A stretch of 64,000 bases of DNA, taken from the NCBI RefSeq assembly GCF_017313765.1, contig NZ_JAFLNC010000002.1, positions 620,001-684,000 on the forward strand, given 5' to 3'. This stretch comes from Sneathiella sedimenti (lineage in GTDB: Bacteria; Pseudomonadota; Alphaproteobacteria; Sneathiellales; Sneathiellaceae). Of this stretch, positions 24,277 through 32,858 are shown in pieces. The notes beneath the pieces were generated by a model. That model made no database searches. It worked only from the letters and a program-made list of their open reading frames with translations, and was not told where the DNA came from. A program made the translations under genes and the position numbers. The stretch's first letter is position 1, and every line of letters begins with the position of its first letter.

Positions 24277-26154
24277 ATGCTGGATACGGTCGACATGCTG
24301 ACAGATATCGTTCAAGTCAAGGGGGGCGCACGCGTCCAGATCGATCATAGCCGGGACAAATATCTGACGGAGTTCGGCAAGGCGGTCCTGAAAGACCGCT
24401 ATCTTCTGCCGGGGGAAAGTTTCCAGGACCTGTTCGGCCGGGTGGCGAGCGCCTATGGCGAAGGTGATTCTCATGCCCAGCGCATCTATGAATATATCAG
24501 CAAGCTGTGGTTCATGCCGTCAACACCGGTTCTGTCCAATGGCGGCTCGACCCGTGGCCTGCCCATTTCCTGCTTCCTCAATGAATCGAATGACAGCCTG
24601 CGCGGAATCGTTGATCTCTGGACGGAGAATGTCTGGCTCGCCGCAAAAGGCGGCGGCATCGGCAGCTATTGGGGCAATCTGCGGTCCATAGGCGAGGGCG
24701 TCGGCGCGGTCGGCAAGACCTCCGGCGTGGTGCCGTTCATCCGGGTGATGGACAGCCTGACCCTCGCCATCAGCCAGGGATCGCTGCGGCGCGGTTCCGC
24801 GGCCGTATATTTGCCGATCTCCCATCCGGAGATCGAGGAATTCATCGAGATTCGTCGCCCGACCGGCGGTGATCCCAATCGCAAGACCCCGAACCTGCAT
24901 CACGGCATTCTCGTTTCCGATGCCTTCATGCGCGCGGTCGAGAAGGATGACGAGTGGGCGCTGACCAGCCCGCATGACCAGGCCGTTGTCCGCACGGTAA
25001 GTGCGCGCAGCCTGTGGATCCGGATTATGACGGCGCGGGTCGAGACGGGCGAGCCCTATATTATCTTCAACGACCGGGTGAACGCCCAGATGCCGGAGCA
25101 TCACAAGCTCGCCGGTCTGGAAGTAAAGACCTCCAACCTCTGCGCGGAGATCACGCTCCCGACCGGGATCGATCACCTTGGCAAGGAACGCACGGCGGTC
25201 TGCTGCCTGTCCTCGCTCAACCTTGAGAAATATGACGAGTGGGAAGGGCAGGACGGCTTTATCGAGGATGTCATGCTGTTCCTTGATAACGTATTGCAGG
25301 ACTTCATCGACCGTGCGCCGGACGAAATGGCGCGGGCGAAATACGCCGCCGCGCGCGAACGCAGCGTCGGTCTCGGCGTGATGGGTTTCCATTCCTTCCT
25401 GCAGGCCAAGCGCGTGCCGCTGGAATCGGTCATGGCGAAAGTCTGGAACACCAAGATCTTCACCCATATCCAGAAGGGCGTCGATGCGGCCTCTAAATCC
25501 CTCGCGGACTTGCGGGGCGCCTGCCCGGATGCCGCGGATTACGGCTTTAACGAGCGGTTCTCCAACAAGACGGCAATCGCGCCGACGGCCTCCATCTCCA
25601 TCATCTGCGGCGGCGCGAGCCCGGGGATCGAGCCGGCGGCTGCCAACAGCTACACCCACAAGACCCTGTCGGGCAGCTTCAACGTGCGTAACCCGCATCT
25701 GAAGGCATTGCTCAAAGAGAAGGGACAGGATAACGAGGATGTCTGGAGCTCCATCACCGTGAAGGAAGGCTCCGTCCAGCATCTCGATTTCCTCGACGAT
25801 CACGAGAAGGACGTGTTCAAGACCGCGTTCGAGCTGGACCAGCGCTGGATTATCGAGCTGGCCGCCGACCGGACACCGATGATCGACCAGTCGCAGTCCG
25901 TCAATATCTTCCTGCCCGCCGACGTGCATAAGCGCGACCTGCACCAGATTCACTTCATGGCCTGGAAGCAGGGGGTCAAGAGCCTCTATTACTGCCGCTC
26001 CAAATCCATGCAGCGGGCCGAGGTTGTCGCGACGAAGGAGGAGTTGCCGAAGGAACTGCGCGAGCTGGCCGCGAGCCTTGCTCCCGCCGTCGCCCAGGCA
26101 GTGGAAGCCGCCGGCGAGACCACCGACTACGAAGAATGCCTCGCCTGCCAGTAG
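24277..26154 (+). CDS. nrdA: class Ia ribonucleotide reductase, catalytic alpha subunit
   Basis: The 625-residue NrdA reduces ribonucleoside diphosphates. The first active-site Cys is in LPISCFLNES, and the NxCxE motif is NLCAEI. The radical-transfer tyrosines are near SLYYCRSKS, and the shuttle Cys pair is at the C-terminus (ECLACQ). The N-terminus starts almost directly with the catalytic region, so the ATP-cone that senses dATP is missing, making the protein shorter than the E. coli type. It is followed by nrdB after 43 bp, and NrdR- and DnaA-like boxes precede it. Confidence 0.96.
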   Translation: MLDTVDMLTDIVQVKGGARVQIDHSRDKYLTEFGKAVLKDRYLLPGESFQDLFGRVASAYGEGDSHAQRIYEYISKLWFMPSTPVLSNGGSTRGLPISCFLNESNDSLRGIVDLWTENVWLAAKGGGIGSYWGNLRSIGEGVGAVGKTSGVVPFIRVMDSLTLAISQGSLRRGSAAVYLPISHPEIEEFIEIRRPTGGDPNRKTPNLHHGILVSDAFMRAVEKDDEWALTSPHDQAVVRTVSARSLWIRIMTARVETGEPYIIFNDRVNAQMPEHHKLAGLEVKTSNLCAEITLPTGIDHLGKERTAVCCLSSLNLEKYDEWEGQDGFIEDVMLFLDNVLQDFIDRAPDEMARAKYAAARERSVGLGVMGFHSFLQAKRVPLESVMAKVWNTKIFTHIQKGVDAASKSLADLRGACPDAADYGFNERFSNKTAIAPTASISIICGGASPGIEPAAANSYTHKTLSGSFNVRNPHLKALLKEKGQDNEDVWSSITVKEGSVQHLDFLDDHEKDVFKTAFELDQRWIIELAADRTPMIDQSQSVNIFLPADVHKRDLHQIHFMAWKQGVKSLYYCRSKSMQRAEVVATKEELPKELRELAASLAPAVAQAVEAAGETTDYEECLACQ

Positions 26155-26197
26155 GGCGGGGCACCCTCAACCGATTACGTGAAGAATTGAAGCCGAC

Positions 26198-27157
26198 ATG
26201 TCCCTTCTTGATGCCAAGCCCGTCTACAAGCCCTTTTCCTATCCCTGGTGCTATGATGCCTGGCTGAAACAGCAGCAGATTCACTGGCTGCCGGAAGAGG
26301 TGCCGCTTGCCGATGACGTGAAGGACTGGCACAACACCCTGTCCGAGTCGGAACGGCATCTGCTGACGCAGATTTTCCGCTTCTTCACCCAGTCGGACAT
26401 TGAGGTCAACAACTGCTACATGCGCCATTACAGCCGCGTGTTCAAGCCAACCGAGGTGCAGATGATGCTCGCCGCCTTCTCCAATATGGAGACGGTGCAT
26501 ATCGCCGCCTATTCGCATCTGCTCGACACCATCGGCATGCCCGAGACAGAGTATTCCGCCTTCCTCCACTATAAGGAGATGAAGGACAAATACGACTATA
26601 TGCAGCAGTTCAATGTGGAGAACAAATCGGAGATCGCGAAAACCCTCGCCGTCTTTGGCGCCTTTACCGAGGGGCTACAGCTGTTCGCCAGCTTCGCCAT
26701 CCTGCTCAACTTCCCGCGCACCGGCAAGATGAAGGGCATGGGGCAGATCGTCACCTGGTCCGTCCGCGACGAGAGCCTGCATTGCAACTCCATCATCAAG
26801 CTTTTCAAGACGTTCGTGTCGGAAAACCCGGAAATCTGGACCAAGGAATTCTGTCAGGAGCTTTATGCGACCTGCCGCGAGATCGTCATCCATGAGGATG
26901 CCTTTATCGACCTCGCCTTCAGCGCCGGGGATATCGAGGGGCTGACGGCCGACGAGATCAAGGGCTATATCCGCTATATCGCCGACCGCCGCCTGACCCA
27001 GCTCGGCCTCGATGAAATCTACCATATCGAGAAAAACCCGCTGCCCTGGCTCGACGCCATCCTCAATGCGGTGGAGCATACCAACTTCTTCGAGAACCGC
27101 GCCACGGAGTATTCGAAAGCCGCCACAAAGGGGACGTGGGACGAGGCGTTTGCTTGA
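26198..27157 (+). CDS. nrdB: class Ia ribonucleotide reductase, radical-generating beta subunit
   Basis: The 319-residue protein houses the dimetal site and tyrosyl radical. Ligands and radical residue can be placed by comparison with E. coli: Asp67 (QSDIEV), Glu98, His101 and radical Tyr105 (METVHIAAYSHL), then Glu in AFTEGLQ and Glu/His in RDESLHCN. The Tyr is retained, so a class Ia/Ib-type radical is expected. There is no ATP-cone here either. It is the second gene of nrdAB. An AT-rich cassette begins immediately downstream. Confidence 0.96.
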   Translation: MSLLDAKPVYKPFSYPWCYDAWLKQQQIHWLPEEVPLADDVKDWHNTLSESERHLLTQIFRFFTQSDIEVNNCYMRHYSRVFKPTEVQMMLAAFSNMETVHIAAYSHLLDTIGMPETEYSAFLHYKEMKDKYDYMQQFNVENKSEIAKTLAVFGAFTEGLQLFASFAILLNFPRTGKMKGMGQIVTWSVRDESLHCNSIIKLFKTFVSENPEIWTKEFCQELYATCREIVIHEDAFIDLAFSAGDIEGLTADEIKGYIRYIADRRLTQLGLDEIYHIEKNPLPWLDAILNAVEHTNFFENRATEYSKAATKGTWDEAFA

Positions 27158-27293
27158 GGGGTTAGTTCCTTTCTTAGTCACAAATCACGAAATATCAGCA
27201 ATGTGATCTAAATTTGCGATCTACCGAACATAGTGTAGAATAATCATATTCTATTTATTGTGGTTAAATCACTATGATGTTGGATTTCCTGAT

Positions 27294-27755
27294 ATGGGTT
27301 GGCTAAAAGCGATTGTCTTTTTAGTGCTAGGTATTTTAATCGGCGCTCTTTCAATGACCTTCGATTTTGAATTTGTTGGCAGTCATATGCCGGGCACCAC
27401 GAATGTTGAGTTTGGTTTTGCTGAACTCGCGTCCGTAGGACTTACTGCTGCTACAGTCGTTCTCGGTTGTGTTGCACTAATTGTAGGTATTGCTGCAGTT
27501 TTCGGTTATCAGTCCATCAGATCTGCTTCGGTTAATAGCGCAGAGAAAATCGCAGGCGAAAAACTCGATGGATCACTTGATGAAAAGGTAGATTTAGCTA
27601 TTCTCGAGCGCCTTGGTCCTCGTATTCAAGAATTAATAGATAATGCTGGTAAAGGCGGAAAGTTGGACGAAGCATTTGCAAAAGCCCTTTATGGAACGAC
27701 GATCGAAGAAGAACTGGACGAAGGATTCGACCCCAATGATAAAGAAATAAGGTAA
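27294..27755 (+). CDS. small membrane protein, first gene of AT-rich ImmA/IrrE cassette
   Basis: The 153-residue protein from the ATG at 27294 has two membrane segments (about 2-22, WLKAIVFLVLGILIGALSM, and 46-72, TAATVVLGCVALIVGIAAVFG) and then an acidic, helical soluble tail. A TTG at 27258 could extend it. It ends 7 bp before the ImmA/IrrE gene, so the two are surely co-transcribed. The family is unknown. AT-rich composition contrasts with nrdAB upstream. Confidence 0.65.
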   Translation: MGWLKAIVFLVLGILIGALSMTFDFEFVGSHMPGTTNVEFGFAELASVGLTAATVVLGCVALIVGIAAVFGYQSIRSASVNSAEKIAGEKLDGSLDEKVDLAILERLGPRIQELIDNAGKGGKLDEAFAKALYGTTIEEELDEGFDPNDKEIR

Positions 27756-27762
27756 TAGTATT

Positions 27763-28260
27763 ATGCAATTATACGGTAGTAGGAAAATTGCTGATAGAGA
27801 TTTATCAATTGTTGGGAAGTATATTAACGAGATTCCTGTTCGACTAGGGGCTATGGCTAAGGAGCTTGGGATTCAAGTTAAAGTATCTTCGTTGCCATCA
27901 AATTATTCTGGTCTCATACGTAAAATTAATACGGGCTATGAAATTAAGATTAACCGATATGAGAGTCGAGAACGACAACGCTTTACTTTGGCCCATGAAA
28001 TAGCGCATTTCCTTCTGCATAGAGAGATTATAGATAACACTAATGATGGGATCAAAGATACTGTTCTCTATCGGTCTGATCAGCCTCAAATTATTGAGTT
28101 TGAAGCGAACAAACTCGCAGCTGATTTGGTGATGCCTAAATTTTTAGTTGATCAGAAAATGGAAATATTCAATCATAGAATTACAGAAGATGAGATTTCT
28201 ACGCTTGCGAAAGATTTTGGTGTTTCAAAAGTAGCGATGGAAATTAGATTGGGTCAATAG
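27763..28260 (+). CDS. ImmA/IrrE-family metallopeptidase
   Basis: The 165-residue protein carries the HEXXH zinc motif in FTLAHEIAHFLLH and a downstream Glu in IEFEANKLAADLVMP that fits the third metal ligand. Family members cleave repressors (phage ImmR, DNA-damage regulator DdrO) or act as toxin/antitoxin-linked proteases. No repressor-type HTH gene is adjacent, so its target is unknown; either flanking gene could be a partner. It lies between a membrane protein (7 bp upstream) and a beta-family protein (14 bp downstream). Confidence 0.9.
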   Translation: MQLYGSRKIADRDLSIVGKYINEIPVRLGAMAKELGIQVKVSSLPSNYSGLIRKINTGYEIKINRYESRERQRFTLAHEIAHFLLHREIIDNTNDGIKDTVLYRSDQPQIIEFEANKLAADLVMPKFLVDQKMEIFNHRITEDEISTLAKDFGVSKVAMEIRLGQ

Positions 28261-28274
28261 AAGGAAAGTGTGTA

Positions 28275-29357
28275 TTGGCGTTTGATATTGGAGCTCTGTC
28301 TTACGTACCGACACTCGCTATTCGTGCTAGTGAAATGAACGGTTTAGAAAAGCTTCCGAGTTTAACAAAGGATAAAATGGTTCCAATTTTTTTATTGGCT
28401 CCATGGGGTAGGTCTAAGGAACTCGATAATTCAATTTCTCGAATAGAGAAAGCTTTTCCTCATCGGCCCTATTTTTTGGACTTAGATAGAGATTATCAAG
28501 TTTCTGGAGAGCTTTCACCGGCTCAAGAAGAATTCCGAAGTTTATTCTCAAACACAGAACGTTATCGGAATTGGATAGACTTTGTTTCGAAGTATGAATT
28601 TATCCTTCCATGCATTCAATTACCCGAACAATCTACGGAAGACTTACTCTACCAAATTGGTTCAATACAAGCTTTAGGAAAGTTATTCTGCATAAGAATA
28701 GAGCTCAAGCGAATACCAAGTAATCTTAATGATGTTGTAATGGCATTAAATGCGGTTGGTTCAGCGGACTATGTCATTCAGATTGATGGCGGATGGACAA
28801 ATAATTTCCAAATCACGGAAGCTGAAATTCACGGGCTAATAACTGGTCCGTTGGGCGGTATTGACGCAAATATTCCTATTATTGTTTCTTGTACTTCAAT
28901 TCCTGTGGATTACACAGTTATAGAGGGTAGAGAAGTGTTGCCGTTTGGTAATCGGGAAATGGTAAATAGCTTAAAAAGAAGCACTAACAGGAATATAATT
29001 GTTTATGGAGATTGGGGAAGTACAAGGCCGCGGCAATATGGAATTGCCTCACCACCAAAACCTCGAATTGATTATCCGATTGCTGACGCATGGGTTTTTG
29101 CTCGTAGCAAAGAAAATAATTGGGATTTTAAAAAAGCAGCCGAAGAAATAGTCAGTAGCCCGGAGTGGGAAACAGAAAGTGGTTTGGGAATTTGGGGCGA
29201 GCAAATGATAATGTTAACAAAAGACAATCCGACATTTGGAATAAACTCCGCTCAAAAAAATGTCGCAGCTCGCGTCAATATCCATCTTCATCGGCAAGCT
29301 CTCTTTGATGATGGAGATATAAGGGGCATTGACCTTGATGAAGAGTGGGAGGACTAA
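28275..29357 (+). CDS. beta family protein, third gene of AT-rich cassette
   Basis: The 360-residue protein uses a TTG start with AAGGAAAG six bases upstream. The N-terminus (YVPTLAIRASEMNGLEKL, then MVPIFLLAP) and later FLDLDRD fit the 'beta protein' family (PF14350, from memory), which has a phage connection. The biochemical role of this family is not established to my knowledge. Its close linkage to an ImmA/IrrE protease and a membrane protein suggests a functional unit, possibly defence or stress sensing. Confidence 0.75.
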   Translation: MAFDIGALSYVPTLAIRASEMNGLEKLPSLTKDKMVPIFLLAPWGRSKELDNSISRIEKAFPHRPYFLDLDRDYQVSGELSPAQEEFRSLFSNTERYRNWIDFVSKYEFILPCIQLPEQSTEDLLYQIGSIQALGKLFCIRIELKRIPSNLNDVVMALNAVGSADYVIQIDGGWTNNFQITEAEIHGLITGPLGGIDANIPIIVSCTSIPVDYTVIEGREVLPFGNREMVNSLKRSTNRNIIVYGDWGSTRPRQYGIASPPKPRIDYPIADAWVFARSKENNWDFKKAAEEIVSSPEWETESGLGIWGEQMIMLTKDNPTFGINSAQKNVAARVNIHLHRQALFDDGDIRGIDLDEEWED

Positions 29358-29487
29358 CTCCTCACACATACTCCCTCAAAAAAACCACGCCCATCGCGCT
29401 CCCGAAGGCGCTCACGTCTTTTGCCTTGGGCTATCCGGGCGGGGCGGGTAGGATGGACTGCAACGGAAGCAAAGGGCGGGGCGCAGG

Positions 29488-30246
29488 ATGGACAAGAAGC
29501 GGTACAAGAAAGAACTGGAGCGGTTGCAGATCGAGCTGGTGAAGCTGCAACGGCATATCATTGCCCATGATTTGAAAATCCTGATCATTTTCGAGGGGCG
29601 GGACGCCGCCGGCAAGGACGGCACGATCAAGCGCATTACCGAGCATCTCTCCCCGCGGGAGACCCGCGTTATGGCCCTCGGCAAGCCGTCGGACCGTGAG
29701 CAGGCGAGTTGGTACTTCCAGCGCTACGCGGCGCATCTGCCGGCGGCGCAGGAAATGGTCCTCTTTAATCGCAGCTGGTACAACCGCGCCGGGGTGGAGC
29801 GGGTGATGGGCTTCTGCACCGACACGGAGTATGAGAATTTCATGGCCACCGTCCTGTCGTTCGAGCAGCTGCTGGTCGCAAGCGGGATCCAGCTCTACAA
29901 ATACTATCTCGACATCACCAAGGACGAGCAGGCCGAACGGCTGGAGGATCGGCGGCAGAACCCGCTCAAAACCTGGAAAATCAGCCCCATCGACGCGGTG
30001 GCCCTCGAAAAATGGGACGACTACAGCGCCGCCCGGGACGAGATGCTGAAACGCACCCATAACCCGGTCACCCCGTGGCACATCGTGCGGGCGGACAACA
30101 AGAAGGTAACGCGCCTCAACGTCATCCGTCACCTGATGGCCCATGTCGATTGTCCCGACAAGGACCTCGAGCATACGCATCCCGATCCGGAGGTCGTTTT
30201 CGAGTTTGACGAGAAACATCTCACCAACGGGGCCATTGCACCGTAA
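29488..30246 (+). CDS. ppk2: polyphosphate kinase 2
   Basis: This 252-residue enzyme transfers phosphate between polyphosphate and nucleotides. Hallmarks are the Walker A FEGRDAAGKDGTI, the Walker B-like region LFNRSWYNRAGVERVM and the lid RRQNPLKTWKISP. PPK2 class I usually makes ATP or GTP from NDPs and polyP; the subclass cannot be fixed here. It stands just outside the AT-rich cassette and returns to the host GC level. Confidence 0.94.
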   Translation: MDKKRYKKELERLQIELVKLQRHIIAHDLKILIIFEGRDAAGKDGTIKRITEHLSPRETRVMALGKPSDREQASWYFQRYAAHLPAAQEMVLFNRSWYNRAGVERVMGFCTDTEYENFMATVLSFEQLLVASGIQLYKYYLDITKDEQAERLEDRRQNPLKTWKISPIDAVALEKWDDYSAARDEMLKRTHNPVTPWHIVRADNKKVTRLNVIRHLMAHVDCPDKDLEHTHPDPEVVFEFDEKHLTNGAIAP

Positions 30247-30281
30247 GCGCGTGGCCTGTAGTCGTCAGGCGGCGGTTCCGC

Positions 30282-30416
30282 CTATTTCGCGGGCTTGCGG
30301 TTGATGTTCAGCGACACCTTGCCGGCGTTGGAATCCGAGGTGGCCAGAACCTTGGCTTTCACCTGTTTCGGTTTCTTGATTTCCTTGTTTCCGCGCTTGT
30401 TGTTACCTTTGGACAT
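30282..30416 (-). CDS. small basic hypothetical protein, 44 residues
   Basis: A 44-codon gene begins MSKGNNKRGNKEIKKPK and ends NINRKPAK, with AAAGGGAAAT ahead of the ATG. Similar short proteins with an MSKGNN.RGNKE.KKPK start occur in proteobacteria. Lys/Asn-rich composition suggests nucleic-acid contact, but the role is unknown. It is convergent with ppk2. Confidence 0.75.
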   Translation of the reverse strand: MSKGNNKRGNKEIKKPKQVKAKVLATSDSNAGKVSLNINRKPAK

Positions 30417-30723
30417 CTGATTTCCCTTTCAAGAGAAGTTGGTCGCTTGTACACGGATAAGTTTTTGCCGACTTTGGGCGGGTATAACGGCGCCCTGTTC
30501 GGCGTTTCGGCGCCTCAATCCGGGAAGGGGCGGCGAAATCGAGTGGGAATATGGCTGCCTGTCTTTGCCTCCGCGAGAAATCACCCCGCGTTGCGCAGGC
30601 CATTGCCGGAAAGTCCGGAGGGCAGCCAGCTCCACCGGCGTATTATAACACATTTCTGCAAAATAAACCGGAAGTTTCGTGGGCGCTCGGCACAGGGCAC
30701 GTTTTCCGTTGGCGGCCCGGGGT
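30417..30723. other. intergenic region without a supported gene
   Basis: The 307 bp contain short frames in several phases but none with ribosome site and protein-like composition. They should hold the promoter for the 44-residue gene and the end of the SDR transcript. I saw no clear terminator. Confidence 0.5.
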
Positions 30724-31428
30724 TCAGACGCTCCGGGTCAGCCCGCCATCGATGCGGATATTCTGACCCGTGATATAGGCCGCCGCGTCGGAGGCGAGAT
30801 AGCTCACCAGGCCGGAGACTTCCTCCGCCTTGCCATAGCGGCCCATGGGGATGCGGGCGCGGCGATCCTCCGTCTCGGGCAGGCTGTCGATAAAGCCGGG
30901 AAGGATATTGTTCATCCGCACATTGTCACCCGCGAACTTGTCCGAGAACAGCTTGGTGAAAGAGGCAAGCCCGGCCCGGAAGATGCCCGACGTCGGAAAG
31001 AGGGGGTCGGGCTCGAACACCGCGAAGGTGGAGATATTGATGATCGTCCCGCCGCCCTGTTTCGCCATGATCGGCGCGACCATCCTTGCAGGCCGGATGA
31101 CATTCAGAAGATAGACCTCCATGCCCTTGTGCCAGTCCTCATCGCTGATCTCCAGCACGTCGCCCTTGGGTCCATGCCCGGCGGAATTGACCAGCACATC
31201 GATGCGGCCCCATGTCTTCATCGCCAGATCGACCAGTTTCTGAAGATCTTCCTTTTCCAGATTTGAGCCGGTGACGCCAACGCCACCAAGTTCCTCAGCG
31301 AGCGCTTCGCCCTTACCGGAGGAGGAGAGGATCGCGACCTTAAAGCCGTCGCTTGCGAGTTTGCGCGCCGCGTCCGCGCCCATGCCGCTGCCGCCTGCGG
31401 TGATAAGAGCCACTTTCGTATCCGTCAT
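30724..31428 (-). CDS. atypical SDR-family protein lacking the catalytic Tyr
   Basis: The 234-residue protein has a normal Rossmann start (LITAGGSGMG) and NNA-like motif (VNSAGHG). In the catalytic region the segment FPTSGIFRAGLASFTK replaces YxxxK, with Ser where Tyr is expected and Arg where Lys is expected. NAD(P) binding is likely, but ordinary dehydrogenase chemistry is not. I recall other proteobacterial SDRs with this PTS..FRAGL pattern, so it is a subfamily rather than a damaged gene. It ends DGGLTRSV. Confidence 0.85.
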   Translation of the reverse strand: MTDTKVALITAGGSGMGADAARKLASDGFKVAILSSSGKGEALAEELGGVGVTGSNLEKEDLQKLVDLAMKTWGRIDVLVNSAGHGPKGDVLEISDEDWHKGMEVYLLNVIRPARMVAPIMAKQGGGTIINISTFAVFEPDPLFPTSGIFRAGLASFTKLFSDKFAGDNVRMNNILPGFIDSLPETEDRRARIPMGRYGKAEEVSGLVSYLASDAAAYITGQNIRIDGGLTRSV

Positions 31429-31511
31429 GATAGTCCTCCTTGGGTTATGTTGATATGACTATGCCTTGCCCCTGCGTCCGGGGCAATCCTCCCGCATGGG
31501 CGGGCGAATGG

Positions 31512-32735
31512 TCAGTCGTCATGCCCGCCCCGGAGGGTAAGCCATTTCAGGTGAATACCGGCAACGAGAGAGATCAGGGTGATCACCAGCAGCAGGGTGA
31601 GCATCGGGACGGCCCCGGATGTCTCGCTCACCAGGGTGCCGGTAAGGGCGGTCAGCGCGCCGCCGCTGCCGACGGCCAGCGCGCCGATGAGCCCGACGGC
31701 GGACCCGGCGAGCTCCGGCCGGATCGACATGGCACCGGCATTGGCGTTTGGCACGGTCAGGCCGTTCCCGGCGCCGATCAGTATCAGCGGCCCGAACAAG
31801 GTCAGGGCATTGCCCATGCCGGCTAGGAAAAAGAGCAGGGAGCTGAGCGCGCCGATCACCGCGATAAAACGCCCGGCGAGAATCAGGCTGGTCAGCGGGA
31901 CGCGATGGGCGAGACGGCTCGAGAGAAAGGTGCTGCAGGTAAAGCCGATGGTGATTGTCCCCATATAGACCCCAAGGAGCGCCGGCGACAGGCCGAGCAT
32001 GACCACCGCAATCAGGGGCACGCCGGCGATAAAGACGTAGAAGCCGCTGTTGGAAAAGGCCATGCAAATGGCGAAACCCCAATAGCGGGCGGATTTCAGC
32101 AGCAGCGGGTAGCTTTTGAACTGCTGCCGGAAATTCACGCTGCGGGACAGGTTGGTTTCTCCCAGGTCGAACCAGCAGAGCAACAGCGCCAGCACACCGA
32201 ACAGGGTATAGGTGACAAAATTCGCGCGCCAGCCGAACAACTCGTCCAGCACACCGCCCAGCATCGGGCCGAGCAGCGGGGCAATCGACATCGCCATGGT
32301 GATGAGGCTGATGCGCCGGGCCGCTTCCTTTTGCTGGAAGGTGTCGCGGATGACCGCGAGCGCAATGGCCCATCCGGCAATGATCGTCCCCTGCAGAACC
32401 CTGAAAGCAAGAAAAACCCAGACATTCGTGGCAAGCGTGCAGACAAAGGACGCGATAACAAAAATGATGAGCGCGACAAGCATGACCGGACGTCGGCCGT
32501 AGCGGTCCGATAACGGGCCGATGATCAGCATCAGTACGGCAGTGATCCCGAGATAGCCGGCGACCGCGAGGGTGAGCAGCGCATATTCCGCCTCGAAATC
32601 CCGTGCCATGTTGGCAAGGGACGGCACGAACATGTTCAGCGACAGGGTCGACAAGGCCGTAAAAACAACCAGTGTGATCATCCGGGGCGGGGCGGTAGCG
32701 GCAAGAGGCATGTTGTTCTCGTTATTATTCTGCAT
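31512..32735 (-). CDS. Bcr/CflA-type MFS multidrug efflux transporter
   Basis: A 407-residue protein with about 12 membrane segments. MFS motif A is GPLSDRYGRRPVM between helices 2 and 3, and the proline/glycine-rich SIAPLLGPMLGGVL in helix 5 is motif C of drug:proton antiporters, as in Bcr/CflA. The ATG at 32735 abuts the T-tract of a terminator hairpin whose GGGGG would be the only ribosome site; an alternative ATG is at 32711. The structured leader, with its own promoter, suggests induction by antitermination. Confidence 0.9.
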   Translation of the reverse strand: MQNNNENNMPLAATAPPRMITLVVFTALSTLSLNMFVPSLANMARDFEAEYALLTLAVAGYLGITAVLMLIIGPLSDRYGRRPVMLVALIIFVIASFVCTLATNVWVFLAFRVLQGTIIAGWAIALAVIRDTFQQKEAARRISLITMAMSIAPLLGPMLGGVLDELFGWRANFVTYTLFGVLALLLCWFDLGETNLSRSVNFRQQFKSYPLLLKSARYWGFAICMAFSNSGFYVFIAGVPLIAVVMLGLSPALLGVYMGTITIGFTCSTFLSSRLAHRVPLTSLILAGRFIAVIGALSSLLFFLAGMGNALTLFGPLILIGAGNGLTVPNANAGAMSIRPELAGSAVGLIGALAVGSGGALTALTGTLVSETSGAVPMLTLLLVITLISLVAGIHLKWLTLRGGHDD

Positions 32736-32761
32736 AAAAAAGCCCCCGAATTACCGGGGGC
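32736..32761 (-). terminator. intrinsic terminator in the 5' leader of the MFS gene
   Basis: On the minus strand GCCCCCG (32761-32755) pairs with CGGGGGC (32748-32742) and is followed by six U (32741-32736), directly before the ATG. It could end the transcript of the cyclase gene 196 bp upstream. However, a good promoter lies between, so it more likely acts as an attenuator, and it also sequesters the GGGGG ribosome site. Confidence 0.85.
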
Positions 32762-32785
32762 GCATGGAGGGCGGTCTGGTGTCGA

Positions 32786-32851
32786 CTATCGGTCCATGCG
32801 CGCGCTTCCCACAACAAATACCGGCGTCCTGATATGAATTATTTGTTCCAT
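32786..32851 (-). CDS. putative leader peptide in the MFS gene leader
   Basis: A 21-residue frame runs from ATG at 32851 to TAG at 32786, starting MEQIIHIRTP and ending SARMDR. The predicted transcription start is at or within two bases of the ATG, so translation would be leaderless or nearly so. A ribosome at its end would cover the first arm of P2. No strong enrichment for one amino acid is seen, so drug- or peptide-dependent stalling is more likely than amino-acid sensing. This is inference. Confidence 0.4.
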   Translation of the reverse strand: MEQIIHIRTPVFVVGSARMDR

Positions 32852-32858
32852 ATGGGAC

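Larger units (their letters stand above)
32736..32853 (-). promoter_or_regulatory. candidate attenuator leader RNA of the MFS gene
   Basis: From the predicted transcription start near 32851-32853 the leader can form three stems. P1 is AACAAATA/TATTTGTT (plus-strand 32813-32820 with 32840-32847). P2 is CCATGCGC/GCGCATGG (32794-32801 with 32760-32767). The third is the terminator hairpin, whose 5' arm overlaps P2 by two bases. A 21-codon reading frame covers P1 and the first arm of P2. This is the layout of a ribosome-controlled attenuator upstream of a drug pump. Confidence 0.55.

Noticed and set aside
29358-29487. Possible small gene between the beta-family gene and ppk2
   Set aside because: Frames here lack ribosome sites and overlap the ppk2 start; nothing supports coding.
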